From: Comamonadaceae bacterium
GTDB lineage: Bacteria > Pseudomonadota > Gammaproteobacteria > Burkholderiales > Burkholderiaceae_C
Length of the DNA: 64,000 bases
Assembly: GCA_027484575.1 (NCBI GenBank)
Contig: JAIXSQ010000010.1
Span: forward strand, 372,001-436,000
Direction of reading: 5' to 3'
In this document: piece by piece, positions 22,176 through 32,406 of the stretch
Layout of the letters: the number at the start of each line of letters is the position of its first letter
Numbering within the stretch: the stretch's first letter is position 1
Translations under genes and position numbers: made by a program
The notes under the pieces: model-generated
The model's input: the letters and a program-made list of their open reading frames with translations, nothing else
The model's database searches: none
Told to the model about the DNA's origin: nothing

Positions 22176-23348
22176 ATGACCCAAGAGTTGCTGGTGGCCG
22201 GCGGCGGCATCGCCGGGCTGGCGGCCGCCCTGGCGGCGCGCCGGGCGGGCTGGGAGGCCCGCGTGTTCGAGCAGGCACCGGCGTTCGCCGAGGTGGGCGC
22301 GGGCATCCAGCTGGGTCCCAACGCGACCCGCCGGCTGCGCGCCTGGGGCCTGCTCGATGCGGCCCGGCTGCGTCCGCATGCACCGCCGCGGCTGCGGGTG
22401 CGCGACGCGCTGGACGGGCGCGAGCTCGGATGCCTGCCGCTGGGCGAGCGGGCCGCGGCGCGCTATGGCGCGCCCTACTGCACCGTGCACCGCGCCGACC
22501 TGCATGCCACGCTGCTGGAGGCCGCGCAGGCGGCCGGCGCACGCCTGCACGCGGGCCTGCGCATCGCCAGCGCCGAGGTCGGCGACGCCCTGGTGCAGGC
22601 CCGCACCGCCACCGGCGCCCTGGTCGAGGCCGAGGCGCTGGCCGTGGCCGACGGCGTGTGGAGCGGCCTGCGCGACGCCCTGGTGGGCGACGGGCCGGCA
22701 CCGCCCACCGGCCATCTCGCCTTGCGCGCGCTGCTGCCGATGGCGGCGGTGCCGCCGGCGCTGCGCAGCCCGGACGTCGAGGCCTGGCTCGGGCCGCGCA
22801 TGCACCTGGTGCGCTACCCGGTGCGTGGCGGCGAGGCGCTGAACGTGGTGGGCTTCATCGAAGGCCGCGCGGGCACCGCCGACTGGGACCAGGCTGGCGA
22901 TGCCGGCGCGCTGCAGGCGGTGGCCGCGACCCTGCACCGCGACCTGCGCGCGCTGGTCGACGCCGTGCCGCAGTGGCGCCTGTGGCCGGTGCACGACCGG
23001 CCGCCGGTGGCCGGTGCGGCCGCCATGGCGCGCGGGCGGGCCGCGCTGCTGGGCGACGCGGCGCACCCGATGCGGCCCTACCTGGCGCAGGGCGCGGGCA
23101 TGGCGATCGAGGATGCCGCGGCGCTGCAGCGCGTGCTGCAGGTGGCCGACGGCCAGGTGGTCGACGTGCCCACCGCGCTGCAGCGCTACGCACTGGACCG
23201 CTGGCAGCGCTGCGCGCGGGTGCAGGCCCGCTCGCAGCGCAACGGCCGCATCTTCCATGCCGACGGCCTGCTGCGGCTGGGCCGCAATGCCGCGATGCGG
23301 CTGGGCGGCGAGGACCTGCTGGACCTGCCCTGGCTGTACGGCGGCTGA
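22176..23348 (+). CDS. FAD-dependent aromatic monooxygenase (salicylate hydroxylase-like)
   Basis: Group A flavoprotein monooxygenase of 390 residues, using NAD(P)H and O2 to hydroxylate an aromatic ring. Visible motifs are the N-terminal dinucleotide fold VAGGGIAGLAAALAARRAG, the DG motif ADGVWSGLRDAL, and the GD motif ALLGDAAHPMRPYLAQGAGM near residue 290. The pattern VGAGIQLGPNATRRLRAWGL is typical of salicylate and 3-hydroxybenzoate hydroxylase relatives. It converges on the kynBUA operon. It could act on anthranilate or a related compound, but it is too short and wrong in pattern for kynurenine 3-monooxygenase. CACAAT lies only 6 bp before the ATG, suggesting a leaderless message. Confidence 0.85.
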   Translation: MTQELLVAGGGIAGLAAALAARRAGWEARVFEQAPAFAEVGAGIQLGPNATRRLRAWGLLDAARLRPHAPPRLRVRDALDGRELGCLPLGERAAARYGAPYCTVHRADLHATLLEAAQAAGARLHAGLRIASAEVGDALVQARTATGALVEAEALAVADGVWSGLRDALVGDGPAPPTGHLALRALLPMAAVPPALRSPDVEAWLGPRMHLVRYPVRGGEALNVVGFIEGRAGTADWDQAGDAGALQAVAATLHRDLRALVDAVPQWRLWPVHDRPPVAGAAAMARGRAALLGDAAHPMRPYLAQGAGMAIEDAAALQRVLQVADGQVVDVPTALQRYALDRWQRCARVQARSQRNGRIFHADGLLRLGRNAAMRLGGEDLLDLPWLYGG

Positions 23349-23363
23349 GCGCGACCCACCGGC

Positions 23364-24224
23364 TCAGAGGTCGGTGCGCAGCTTCCACAGTTCGGGGAAC
23401 AGCACCACGTCGAGCATGCGGCGCAGGTACGACACGCCGCCGGTGCCGCCGGTGCCGCGCTTGAAGCCGATCACGCGCTCGACGGTGGTGACATGGCGAA
23501 AGCGCCAGAGCCGGAACGCATCCTCGATGTCGGTCAGCTCCTCGCCCAGCTGGTACAGGTCCCAGTGCTGCCGCGGGTCGCGGTAGGCGATCAGCCAGGC
23601 CTGCTCGACCGCGTCGCTGGCGGCGTAGGGCCGGGTCCAGTCGCGGTCCAGGTGGCTGGCCGGCACCGGCAGGCCGCGCCGCGCCAGCAGCCGCAGCGCC
23701 TCGTCGTACAGCGACGGCGCCTCGAAGGCCGCGCGCACCTGGGCCAGCAGCTCGGGCCGGTGCGCATGCGGCTGCAGCATCGCGGCGTTCTTGTTGCCCA
23801 GCGCGAACTCGATGCAGCGGTACTGTGCGCTCTGGAAGCCGCTGGAATTGGCCAGGTACGGCCGGATCGCGCTGTACTCGGGCGGCGTCATCGTGGCCAG
23901 CACGTCCCAGGCATGCACCAGCTGCTCCATGATCCGCGAGACGCGCGCCAGCATCTTGAACGCCGGCTGCAGCTGGTCGGCCGCGACGGCCGCGATGGCC
24001 GCATGCAGCTCGTGCAGCATCAGCTTCATCCACAGCTCGCTGGTCTGGTGCTGCACGATGAACAGCAGCTCGTCGTGGCCGGGCGACAGCGGCTGCTGCG
24101 CCGACAGGATGCGGTCCAGCTGCAGGTAGTCGCCGTAGCTCATGGAACGGCTGAAGTCCAGCTGCGCGCCCTCGGCGTGCACGATGGCCTCGGGCGTGGG
24201 GGCGGGGGACGGGTCGTGCGCCAT
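23364..24224 (-). CDS. kynA: Tryptophan 2,3-dioxygenase
   Basis: Haem dioxygenase opening the tryptophan indole ring to N-formylkynurenine, the first step of the kynurenine pathway. The 286 residues carry the family blocks [59 protein letters not shown] (with the expected haem-ligand histidine) and [18 protein letters not shown]. The start ATG at 24224 shares one base with the kynU stop (TGATG), so the two are translationally coupled. It is the last gene of kynB-kynU-kynA. The frame stays open upstream through kynU but that extension is not part of the protein. Confidence 0.97.
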   Translation of the reverse strand: MAHDPSPAPTPEAIVHAEGAQLDFSRSMSYGDYLQLDRILSAQQPLSPGHDELLFIVQHQTSELWMKLMLHELHAAIAAVAADQLQPAFKMLARVSRIMEQLVHAWDVLATMTPPEYSAIRPYLANSSGFQSAQYRCIEFALGNKNAAMLQPHAHRPELLAQVRAAFEAPSLYDEALRLLARRGLPVPASHLDRDWTRPYAASDAVEQAWLIAYRDPRQHWDLYQLGEELTDIEDAFRLWRFRHVTTVERVIGFKRGTGGTGGVSYLRRMLDVVLFPELWKLRTDL

Positions 24225-25492
24225 CACGTCACCGCCTGCGCGCGCTGGAAGCGCGCCTCGCGCCATTCGCCCGTGTCCAGCACCCGCCGCAGCTGCTCGA
24301 CCGCCTGCCACACGTCGGCATGCGTGGTGTACAGCGGCGTGCAGCCGAAGCGCAGGATGTCGGGGGCGCGGAAGTCGCCCACCACGCCGCGCGCGATCAG
24401 CGCCTGCACGATCGCGTACGCGCCCTCGGCGCGCGCCAGGCTGACCTGCGAGCCGCGGTCGCCGTGGGCGCGCGGCGTCACCAGCGTGAAGCCCGCGTCG
24501 GGGCAGCGGGCCTCGACCAGGGCGATGAACAGGTCGGTCAGCGCCACCGACTTGGCCCGCAGGGCCGCCATGCCGCCCAGCGGCAGCGCCGCCTCCAGCG
24601 TCGCCAGGCCGGCGTCGAGCGCGGCGAGAGCCAGCACCGGCTGGGTGCCGCACAGGTAGCGGGCGATGCCCGGGGCGGGCCGGTAGTGCGGGGTGAACGC
24701 GAACGGCGCGTCGTGGCCCCACCAGCCGGCCAGCGGCTGCTCGCAGCGGTCCACGTGGCGCGGGTGCACCCAGACGAAGGCCGGGGCGCCCGGACCGCCA
24801 TTGAGGTACTTGTAGCCGCAACCCACCGCGAAGTCGGCCTGCGCGCCGTGCAGGTCCACCGGCACCGCGCCGGCGCTGTGCGCCAGGTCCCAGACGGCCA
24901 GCGCGCCGGCCGCATGGGCGGCCGCCGTCAGCGCGGCCATGTCGTGCATGGCGCCGGTGCGGTAGTTCACGTGCGTCAGCAGCAGCACGCCCACCTCGCC
25001 GCGCGCCAGCAGCGGCTGCAGCTCGTGCGCCTCGGCCAGCTGCAGCGTGCAACCGTGCTGGGCGCACAGCGCCTGCGCGATGTACAGGTCGGTGGGGAAG
25101 TTGCTGCGCTCGCTGAGCACCACGCGTCGGCCCGGTGCGTTCCGGGCCCCCAGGCGCAGCGCGACCGACAGAACCTTGTACAGGTTGGCCGAGGTGGTGT
25201 CGGTGGCCACCACCTCGCCGGCGCGGGCGCCGATCCAGGGCGCGATGCGGTCGCCCAGCCGCGCGGGCTGGTCGAACCAGCCCGCGTCGTTCCACGCGCG
25301 GATCAGGCCCTGGCCCCACTCCTGCGCGGCGACCTGCTGCAGCCGCTGCGGCGTGGCGCGGGGCAGGGCGCCCAGCGAGTTGCCGTCGAGGTAGACGAGC
25401 CCCTCGGGCAGGGCGAAGAGGTCGCGCAGCGGGCGCAGCGGATCGGCGGCGTCGAGCGCCTGGCAGTCGGCGAGGGTGGGGGCGGCGGTCAT
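24224..25492 (-). CDS. kynU: Kynureninase
   Basis: PLP enzyme cleaving kynurenine to anthranilate and alanine. The 422 residues are the normal length. Family blocks seen are [48 protein letters not shown] and [15 protein letters not shown]. The PLP lysine is in [21 protein letters not shown]-terminal blocks such as [20 protein letters not shown] are intact. It lies 29 bp after kynB and overlaps kynA by one base. With kynA and kynB it forms a complete tryptophan-to-anthranilate route. Confidence 0.97.
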   Translation of the reverse strand: MTAAPTLADCQALDAADPLRPLRDLFALPEGLVYLDGNSLGALPRATPQRLQQVAAQEWGQGLIRAWNDAGWFDQPARLGDRIAPWIGARAGEVVATDTTSANLYKVLSVALRLGARNAPGRRVVLSERSNFPTDLYIAQALCAQHGCTLQLAEAHELQPLLARGEVGVLLLTHVNYRTGAMHDMAALTAAAHAAGALAVWDLAHSAGAVPVDLHGAQADFAVGCGYKYLNGGPGAPAFVWVHPRHVDRCEQPLAGWWGHDAPFAFTPHYRPAPGIARYLCGTQPVLALAALDAGLATLEAALPLGGMAALRAKSVALTDLFIALVEARCPDAGFTLVTPRAHGDRGSQVSLARAEGAYAIVQALIARGVVGDFRAPDILRFGCTPLYTTHADVWQAVEQLRRVLDTGEWREARFQRAQAVT

Positions 25493-25521
25493 GGGCGGCG
25501 AGGGCAGGAGGCAGGGTCCGG

Positions 25522-26148
25522 TCAGGGGCGGCGCAGCACGGCGCGCACGGGCGAGGCGTCGGCGGCGACCAGCTTCAGGGGCAGGGCGATCAGTTCGTAG
25601 TCGCCCTCGGGCACGTCGTCCAGCAGCAGGTTCTCCAGCACGGCCAGGCCGCGGCGGCGCAGCACCTGGTGCGCCGGCAGGTCCTTGCTGGCGGCGGGAT
25701 CGACGCTGGCGCTGTCGGTGCCCACCAGCCGCACGCCGGCATCGGCCAGGCGCTCCAGGCAGGCGGGATCGAAGGCCGGCAGGGCGTGGTCGAAGCGGTC
25801 CAGCGGCATGCGCGCGTACATCCGCACCAGCAGGCGCGGCGGCAGGGCGTGCAGCGCGTGGGCGAGGTCGTCCCAGCCCACCAGCGGGCCGCGGCCGATG
25901 GCGTGCACCACGCGGCAGGGGCCCAGGTAGGCGTCCAGCGGCACCGCGCCGATGGCCGCGCCGGCCGGGTCGTAGTGCAGCGGTGCGTCGGCATGCGCGC
26001 CCACGTGCGGCGTGGTGGTGATCGCGCTCACGTTGACCGGGCAGCCCGGCGCGATCGTGGCCGCCCAGCGCTGGGCGTAGGCGGTGTCACCCGGGAAGAC
26101 GGGGCTGTGCGGCCCGACCGGCGGCGAGATGTCCCAGAGCTGCGGCAT
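25522..26148 (-). CDS. kynB: Kynurenine formamidase (arylformamidase)
   Basis: Metal-dependent hydrolase of the cyclase family converting N-formylkynurenine to kynurenine, 208 residues. It starts with [19 protein letters not shown] and carries the metal-binding motif [12 protein letters not shown] (family pattern HxGTHxDxPxH). The [11 protein letters not shown] and [20 protein letters not shown] blocks are typical of KynB. First gene of the operon, starting at ATG 26148. No ribosome binding site is obvious. A kynR (Lrp-type) regulator, common beside kyn operons, is not present here. Confidence 0.95.
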   Translation of the reverse strand: MPQLWDISPPVGPHSPVFPGDTAYAQRWAATIAPGCPVNVSAITTTPHVGAHADAPLHYDPAGAAIGAVPLDAYLGPCRVVHAIGRGPLVGWDDLAHALHALPPRLLVRMYARMPLDRFDHALPAFDPACLERLADAGVRLVGTDSASVDPAASKDLPAHQVLRRRGLAVLENLLLDDVPEGDYELIALPLKLVAADASPVRAVLRRP

Positions 26149-26249
26149 GGCGCCGGAGTGTGGTGCGGCCCCGCGGGGCGTGGTGTCGGTTGCCTGCGAC
26201 AGCGCGCGAAAAAACTTCAGGCCTCAAGCATCGGCGCGCGAGCGCCGGC

Positions 26250-26615
26250 TCAGCGGTGCAGCGCGTCGGCTGCCAGCGGGGGCAGGCCGTGGCGCGCGCG
26301 GGCGCGCCCGCAGCCGTCGCTGCCGGGCTCCAGCTCGCGGCAGGGGCTGGGCCGCCACTCGTAGATGCCGCAGGCCGCGCGCTCGCCGATGCGGCCGGTG
26401 AGCGCGGCGCAGCGCATCGGCACGTGGTCGGTGCCGCGCATGCGCCAGGTGCTGCCGGCGACTTCCACCGCCAGCCCATCGGGCACGGTGCCGCCTTCGC
26501 TGTCGAGCTCGTGCGCCGAGAAGTCGACCCGGAACGCGGCGCAGCAGGCGCCGCACGCCAGGCAGGGATGCGTGGAGGCCGCCCGCGGCTGCGGCGCGCC
26601 CGCCGGTGCGTCCAT
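26250..26615 (-). CDS. YkgJ-type cysteine cluster protein
   Basis: Small protein of 121 residues from ATG 26615. The N-terminal CLACGACC matches the CxxCxxCC signature of the YkgJ family, with further cysteines in MRCAALTG, AACGIYEWRPSPCRE and SDGCGRA. These form a predicted zinc- or iron-binding cluster; the biochemical role is unknown. It starts 14 bp after argF on the same strand, so it probably rides on the argD-argF transcript. About 100 bp separates it from kynB, with an AAAAAA stretch at 26209-26214 but no clear hairpin. Confidence 0.85.
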   Translation of the reverse strand: MDAPAGAPQPRAASTHPCLACGACCAAFRVDFSAHELDSEGGTVPDGLAVEVAGSTWRMRGTDHVPMRCAALTGRIGERAACGIYEWRPSPCRELEPGSDGCGRARARHGLPPLAADALHR

Positions 26616-26629
26616 GGCGGGACCCGGGC

Positions 26630-27559
26630 TCAGCCGGCGACCTTGCCCAGCAGCAGGTACTCCATGAGCGCCTTCTGCACGTGCATGCGGTTCTCGGCCT
26701 CGTCCCAGACCACCGACTGCGGGCCGTCGATCACCTCGGCGGCCACTTCCTCGCCGCGGTGGGCGGGCAGGCAGTGCATGAACAGCGCGTCGGGCCGCGC
26801 CGCGCGCATCAGGTCGGTGTCGACGCACCAGTCGGCGAACGCCTGGCGGCGCTGCTCGTTCTCGGCCTCGTAGCCCATGCTGGTCCACACGTCGGTGGTC
26901 ACCAGGTCGGCGCCGCGGCAGGCCTCGGCCGGATCGGCGAACACCTTGTAGCAGCCCCGGTCGGTCACGCCGGCCAGCTGCGGGTCGACCTCGTAGCCGC
27001 TGGGCGTGCTCACGTGCACGGTGAATCCCAGCAGCTGCGCCGCCTGCAGCCAGGTGTTGGCCATGTTGTTGCCGTCGCCCACCCAGGCCACCACCTTGCC
27101 CGCGATGGAGCCGCGGTGCTCGATGTACGTGAAGACATCCGCCAGGATCTGGCAGGGATGGAACTCGTTGGTCAGGCCGTTGATGACCGGCACGCGCGAA
27201 TGCGTCGCGAAGGTCTGGATGCGCTCCTGGCCGAAGGTGCGGATCATCACCAGGTCGACCATGCGGCTGATCACCCGCGCCGTGTCCTCGATCGGCTCGG
27301 CGCGGCCCAGCTGGCTGTCGCCGGTGGTGAGGTTCACCACGCTGCCGCCCAGCTGGTACATGCCGGCCTCGAAGCTCACGCGGGTGCGGGTCGAGGCCTT
27401 CTCGAAGATCATCGCCAGCGTGCGGTCCACCAGCGGGTGGTAGCGCTCGTAGGCCTTGAACTTGCGCTTGATGTCGGCCGCGCGCCGGAACAGCCAGGCG
27501 TACTCGTCGGCCGTGAAGTCGCTGAACTGCAGGTAGTGCCGGATCGTCGCCATGGTCAT
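26630..27559 (-). CDS. argF: Ornithine carbamoyltransferase
   Basis: Makes citrulline from ornithine and carbamoyl phosphate in arginine synthesis. About 309 residues. The carbamoyl-phosphate motif is FEKASTRTRVSFE and the ornithine-binding motif HCLPAHRGEEV; HPCQILADVFTYIE and WVGDGNNMANTWLQAA are also family blocks. ATG at 27559 overlaps the argD stop as ATGA; a second ATG two codons later (27553) is an equally possible start and gives 307 residues. Coupling to argD supports a shared operon. Identification is secure. Confidence 0.97.
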   Translation of the reverse strand: MTMATIRHYLQFSDFTADEYAWLFRRAADIKRKFKAYERYHPLVDRTLAMIFEKASTRTRVSFEAGMYQLGGSVVNLTTGDSQLGRAEPIEDTARVISRMVDLVMIRTFGQERIQTFATHSRVPVINGLTNEFHPCQILADVFTYIEHRGSIAGKVVAWVGDGNNMANTWLQAAQLLGFTVHVSTPSGYEVDPQLAGVTDRGCYKVFADPAEACRGADLVTTDVWTSMGYEAENEQRRQAFADWCVDTDLMRAARPDALFMHCLPAHRGEEVAAEVIDGPQSVVWDEAENRMHVQKALMEYLLLGKVAG

Positions 27560-28743
27560 TCCGCCAGGAAGGCCCGCACCAGCGGCGCCAGGATGCCGAC
27601 GCATTCCTCGGCGTCGGCCTTGGTGAAGATCAGCGGGGGCAGCAGCCGCACCACGGTGTCGGCCGTCACGCTGATCAGCAGGCCCGCATCGGCGGCGCGG
27701 CCCACCAGCACGCCGCAGGGGCGGTCCAGTTCCATGCCGATCATCAGGCCCTGGCCGCGGATCTCCCGGACCGCCGGCAGATGGCCCAGCTCGCGCTGCA
27801 GCAGGCCGCGCAGGTGCTCGCCCACCGTGGCCGCATTGGCCAGCAGCCCGTCCTCTTCCATGATGCGGATGGTCTCCACGCCGGCGCGCATGGCCAGCGG
27901 GTTGCCGCCGAAGGTGGTGCCGTGGTTGCCCGGCTGGAAGATGTGCGCGGCCCTGGGCCCGGCCACCACGGCGCCGATCGGCACGCCCGAGCCCAGGCCC
28001 TTGGCCAGCGGCATCACGTCGGGCTGGATGCCGGCCCACTGGTGCGCGAACCACTTGCCGGTGCGGCCCATGCCGCACTGCACCTCGTCGATCATCAGCA
28101 GCCAGCCGCGCTCGTCGCACAGGGCGCGCACCTCGCGCAGGTACTCGGCCCGCATGCCGTTGATGCCGCCTTCGCCCTGGATGGTCTCGAAGAACACGGC
28201 CACCACGTCGGGGTTGCCCTCGGTGGCCCGGCGCAGCGCCGCGATGTCGTTCTGCGGCACGCGGATGAAGCCCTCGACCAGCGGGCCGAAGCCCTTCTGC
28301 ACCTTCTCGTTGCCGGTCGCCGACAGGGTGGCGATGCTGCGGCCGTGGAAGGCCTTCTCGTAGACCACGATCTGCGGGCGGGCGATGCCCTTGTCGTGGC
28401 CCCACTTGCGCGCCAGCTTCAGCGCCGCCTCGTTGGCCTCCAGGCCGGTGGAGCAGAAGAACACGTTGGTCAGGCCCGACAGCTCGACCAGCTTGGCCGC
28501 CAGCTGTTCCTGGCCGGGCACGTGGTAGTAGTTGGAGCAGTGGATCAGCTTGGCCACCTGGTCCTGCAGCGCCGGCACGAGCTTGGGATGGCCGTGGCCC
28601 AGCGTGTTCACCGCGATGCCGGCCAGCGCGTCCAGGTACTCCTTGCCGTCGACGTCCCACACCCGGGCGCCACGCCCGTGCGACAGGGCGATCGGCACGC
28701 GGCCGTAGGTGTTCATCACGTGGGGCGAGGCAGCCTCGGTCAT
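27556..28743 (-). CDS. argD: Acetylornithine aminotransferase
   Basis: PLP aminotransferase of arginine synthesis, possibly also serving lysine synthesis (family knowledge). 395 residues. Blocks seen are DVDGKEYLDALAGIAVNTLG, FFCSTGLEANEAALKLARKW, YEKAFHGRSIATLSATGN, MIDEVQCGMGRTGKWFAHQ, and the PLP lysine in PLAKGLGSGVPIGA. ATG 28743 follows CGGAGA. It leads the argD-argF-ykgJ unit. Its 5' leader holds a terminator-like hairpin, and the GntR-type palindrome lies further upstream, so expression may be both attenuated and repressed. Confidence 0.96.
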   Translation of the reverse strand: MTEAASPHVMNTYGRVPIALSHGRGARVWDVDGKEYLDALAGIAVNTLGHGHPKLVPALQDQVAKLIHCSNYYHVPGQEQLAAKLVELSGLTNVFFCSTGLEANEAALKLARKWGHDKGIARPQIVVYEKAFHGRSIATLSATGNEKVQKGFGPLVEGFIRVPQNDIAALRRATEGNPDVVAVFFETIQGEGGINGMRAEYLREVRALCDERGWLLMIDEVQCGMGRTGKWFAHQWAGIQPDVMPLAKGLGSGVPIGAVVAGPRAAHIFQPGNHGTTFGGNPLAMRAGVETIRIMEEDGLLANAATVGEHLRGLLQRELGHLPAVREIRGQGLMIGMELDRPCGVLVGRAADAGLLISVTADTVVRLLPPLIFTKADAEECVGILAPLVRAFLAE

Positions 28744-28760
28744 GGCACGAATCTCCGGGA

Positions 28761-28790
28761 GAAAGAAAAAGCGGCTCCACGCGTGAGCCG
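28761..28790 (-). terminator. Terminator-like hairpin in the argD leader (possible attenuator)
   Basis: On the minus strand CGGCTC (28790-28785) pairs with GAGCCG (28777-28772) around a 7-nt loop, followed by CTTTTTCTTTC. It ends 18 bp before the argD ATG. No gene on this strand ends just upstream, so it sits in the argD leader and may work as an attenuator. Confidence 0.55.
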
Positions 28791-28910
28791 TCGAGGCGGG
28801 ATTCTAGGCACAGGGCGTGGGTGGGCTGGTTGCCGATCCCGCATCGCTGCGATGCGCCGCGGCGACCCGCCGTCCGGGCCGGCCCGCGGGGCCGCGGCGG
28901 GGGTGCCAAG

Positions 28911-28922
28911 TCTTATATAAGA
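28911..28922. promoter_or_regulatory. Second copy of the 12-bp GntR-type palindrome
   Basis: TCTTATATAAGA here is identical to the site at 6758-6769. It lies between divergent argD (start 28743) and the DUF3579 gene (start 28994) and abuts TAGAAT (28923-28928), a good -10 for the rightward gene. AT-rich dodecamers are rare in this GC-rich DNA. It is probably bound by the same regulator. Confidence 0.65.
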
Positions 28923-28993
28923 TAGAATTGTTGTGCACTGCCGCATGGGCGATCCCCGAGGCAGCCGCGCCTTCCAGCCACGCCACCCGCCCG

Positions 28994-29293
28994 ATGGTTC
29001 CCACCACCCCGACCCAGCTGCTGATCCAGGGCGTGACCCGCGATGGACGCACCTTCCGGCCCAGCGACTGGGCCGAGCGGCTGGCAGGCGTCATGAGCCA
29101 GTTCCGCCCCGGCGGTGCCCAGCCCGGCAGCCACCTGAGCTACTCGCCGTGGTGCGTGCCGCGCATCCTCGACGGCATCAAGACCGTGGTGGTCCACAGC
29201 GACCTGCGCCAGCACGAGCCCATGGCCTGGGACTTCGTGCTGAACTTCGCCAAGGACAACGACCTGGTGGTGGTGGAACAGCCCTCGGCCTGA
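28994..29293 (+). CDS. DUF3579 family protein
   Basis: Protein of 99 residues matching the DUF3579 family found in betaproteobacteria: LLIQGVTRDGRTFRPSDWAE, RLAGVMSQFRPG, HLSYSPWCVPRILDGIKTVV and MAWDFVLNFAKDNDLVVVEQ. No catalytic motif is seen and the function is unknown. In related genomes this gene is also found near arg genes, as here. ATG at 28994 has no strong ribosome binding site. The promoter-proximal TAGAAT and palindrome suggest regulation shared with the divergent argD. Confidence 0.88.
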   Translation: MVPTTPTQLLIQGVTRDGRTFRPSDWAERLAGVMSQFRPGGAQPGSHLSYSPWCVPRILDGIKTVVVHSDLRQHEPMAWDFVLNFAKDNDLVVVEQPSA

Positions 29294-29357
29294 CCCGTCC
29301 GGGACGCAGCCGCGGGCCGCCCCGCGCTTTCGCCGCCACGCCAGGGCCACCAGCCCT

Positions 29358-29401
29358 CCAGCAACGAAAAAACCGCCCGAAGGCGGTTTGTTCGTTGCTG
29401 G
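29358..29401. terminator. Bidirectional terminator between DUF3579 gene and rpsT
   Basis: A 44-bp near-perfect inverted repeat: outer arms CCAGCAACGAA (29358-29368) and TTCGTTGCTGG (29391-29401), inner arms AAACCGCC (29370-29377) and GGCGGTTT (29382-29389), loop CGAA. A-rich and T-rich flanks let it work on both strands for the convergent genes. Confidence 0.9.
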
Positions 29402-29463
29402 CAGCGCACCCGTTTCAAACGCCGGGCTTCACGGGGAAGCCCGGGCGATGATCCTGGTGGGGA

Positions 29464-29772
29464 TCAGGCGGCGGCAGCCGCGGTGGCCAGGCCCTTGACC
29501 TTGGCCGACAGGCGGCTCTTGTCGCGAGCGGCCTTGTTCTTGTGGAAGATGCCCTTGTCGGCGATCGCGTCGACGACCGACTGGGCCTTGGCGAAGAGCT
29601 CGGTGGCCTTGGCCTTGTCACCGGCGGCGACGGCCTTCTCCACGTTCTTCACCGCGGTGCGGTACTTGGAGCGCAGCGAGCTGTTCGCGGCGTTCAGCTT
29701 GACGTCCTGGCGGGCGCGCTTGCGGCCCGACGCCAGGCGGGGGTTCTTCTTCTTGGGTTTGGCAGATGCCAT
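29464..29772 (-). CDS. rpsT: 30S ribosomal protein S20 (bS20)
   Basis: Primary 16S rRNA-binding protein of the small subunit, 102 residues. The N-terminus [20 protein letters not shown] and the segments [20 protein letters not shown] and [20 protein letters not shown] are typical. AAGGAC precedes the ATG. It is transcribed alone, ending at the bidirectional terminator, and is divergent from murJ with 97 bp between them. In many bacteria S20 represses its own translation (family knowledge). Confidence 0.98.
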   Translation of the reverse strand: MASAKPKKKNPRLASGRKRARQDVKLNAANSSLRSKYRTAVKNVEKAVAAGDKAKATELFAKAQSVVDAIADKGIFHKNKAARDKSRLSAKVKGLATAAAAA

Positions 29773-29817
29773 GGTGATGTCCTTGTGTGTCTGAGGATGT
29801 TGCCAGCAAAGCCCGCG

Positions 29818-29845
29818 ATTGTAAGCGATCCGGGAAGGACGTCAG
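29818..29845 (-). promoter_or_regulatory. Predicted rpsT promoter
   Basis: On the minus strand CTGACG (29845-29840), a 16-bp spacer and TACAAT (29823-29818) precede rpsT by about 45 bp. The -10 is a strong match. Confidence 0.6.
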
Positions 29846-29869
29846 TGGACGCTCGCTACACTCGAGCCG

Positions 29870-31435
<1,566 letters not shown>

Positions 31436-31493
31436 CACGGTGCGCCAGCGCCGGCTTGCACCGCCGCGGCGCCGCAGGTACAACGATCCCGCC

Positions 31494-32348
31494 ATGGCCC
31501 TGAACCTCGCCGTCCCCACCCCGCTCGAGTACTTCCGGGCCCTGGTGCAGGACGACGACCACTTCCCGCTGCTCGAGGCCGCCGCCAGCATCGCGCAGGA
31601 CGAGTACCCCGAGCTGGACGTGCAGCAGGTGCTGGGCGACGTCGACCAGCTGCTGGCGCGCCTGAAGCGCCGCCTGCCCCAGGACGCCGCGCCGCTGCAG
31701 CGGCTGCGGGCGCTCAACCAGTTCTTCTTCCGGGACCTCTCGTTCGGCGGCAACGTCAACGACTACACGGATCCCGACAACAGCTACCTCAACGTGGTGC
31801 TGCGCACCCGCCGGGGCATCCAGATCTCGCTGGCTGTGCTGTGGATCGAGCTCGCGCAGGGCCTGGGGCTGCATGCGCGCGGGGTGTGCTTCCCGGGCCA
31901 CTTCATGATCAAGGTCCAGCTGCCCAAGGGGCAGGTGGTGATCGATCCGTTCACCGGCCAGTCGCTCTCGCGCGAGGAGCTGTCCGAGCGGCTGGAGCCG
32001 TACAAGCGCCGCAGCGGGCTGACCGGCGACTTCGAGGTGCCGCTGGCGCTGTACCTGCAGGCGGCGCCGCCGCGCGACGTGATCGCGCGCATGCTGCGCA
32101 ACCTCAAGGAGATCCACCGCGCGCAGCAGGACTGGCAGCGGCTGGTGCCGGTGCTCGACCGACTGGTGGTGCTGCTGCCCGAATCCTGGGGCGAGTGGCG
32201 CGACCGGGGCATCGCCCATGCCGAGCAGGGCCACGCGGCCGAGGCCGTGCGCGACCTCGAGACCTACCTGGCCAATGCCCGCGACGCGCTCGACATCGAC
32301 GCGGTGGCCGAGCGCGTGGCCACCCTGCGGCGCGCGCGCAATCCCTGA
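31494..32348 (+). CDS. SirB1-family protein (transglutaminase-like fold with TPR)
   Basis: Protein of 284 residues. The N-terminal two thirds match the SirB1 family with a transglutaminase-like core: LRALNQFFFRDLSFGGNVND, SYLNVVLRTRRGIQISLAVL and GLHARGVCFPGHFMIKVQLP, where the Cys and His resemble the family's catalytic pair. The C-terminal part (HRAQQDWQRLVPVLDRLVVL, then IAHAEQGHAAEAVRDLETYL) is TPR-like. The role is unknown despite wide distribution. ATG 31494 is chosen because it gives the usual family N-terminus. It follows murJ by 58 bp. Confidence 0.88.
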   Translation: MALNLAVPTPLEYFRALVQDDDHFPLLEAAASIAQDEYPELDVQQVLGDVDQLLARLKRRLPQDAAPLQRLRALNQFFFRDLSFGGNVNDYTDPDNSYLNVVLRTRRGIQISLAVLWIELAQGLGLHARGVCFPGHFMIKVQLPKGQVVIDPFTGQSLSREELSERLEPYKRRSGLTGDFEVPLALYLQAAPPRDVIARMLRNLKEIHRAQQDWQRLVPVLDRLVVLLPESWGEWRDRGIAHAEQGHAAEAVRDLETYLANARDALDIDAVAERVATLRRARNP

Positions 32349-32406
32349 GGCGCCGCCGCGGGGACCCGCGCCGCCGGACCTCGCCCGGCGCCCGGCCCGT
32401 GGCGCC

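Noticed and set aside
22176..23348. Kynurenine 3-monooxygenase next to the kyn operon
   Set aside because: The protein is shorter and its motifs fit salicylate/hydroxybenzoate hydroxylases better; the kyn genes present lead to anthranilate, which does not need it.
23364..25319. Single 651-codon reading that would fuse sequence over kynU to kynA
   Set aside because: The upstream part is kynU in another frame; the true kynA start is ATG 24224, overlapping the kynU stop.
26209..26230. Terminator between the YkgJ gene and kynB
   Set aside because: An A/T-run is present, but the adjacent CTTCAGGCCTCAAG cannot form a stable hairpin with a loop.
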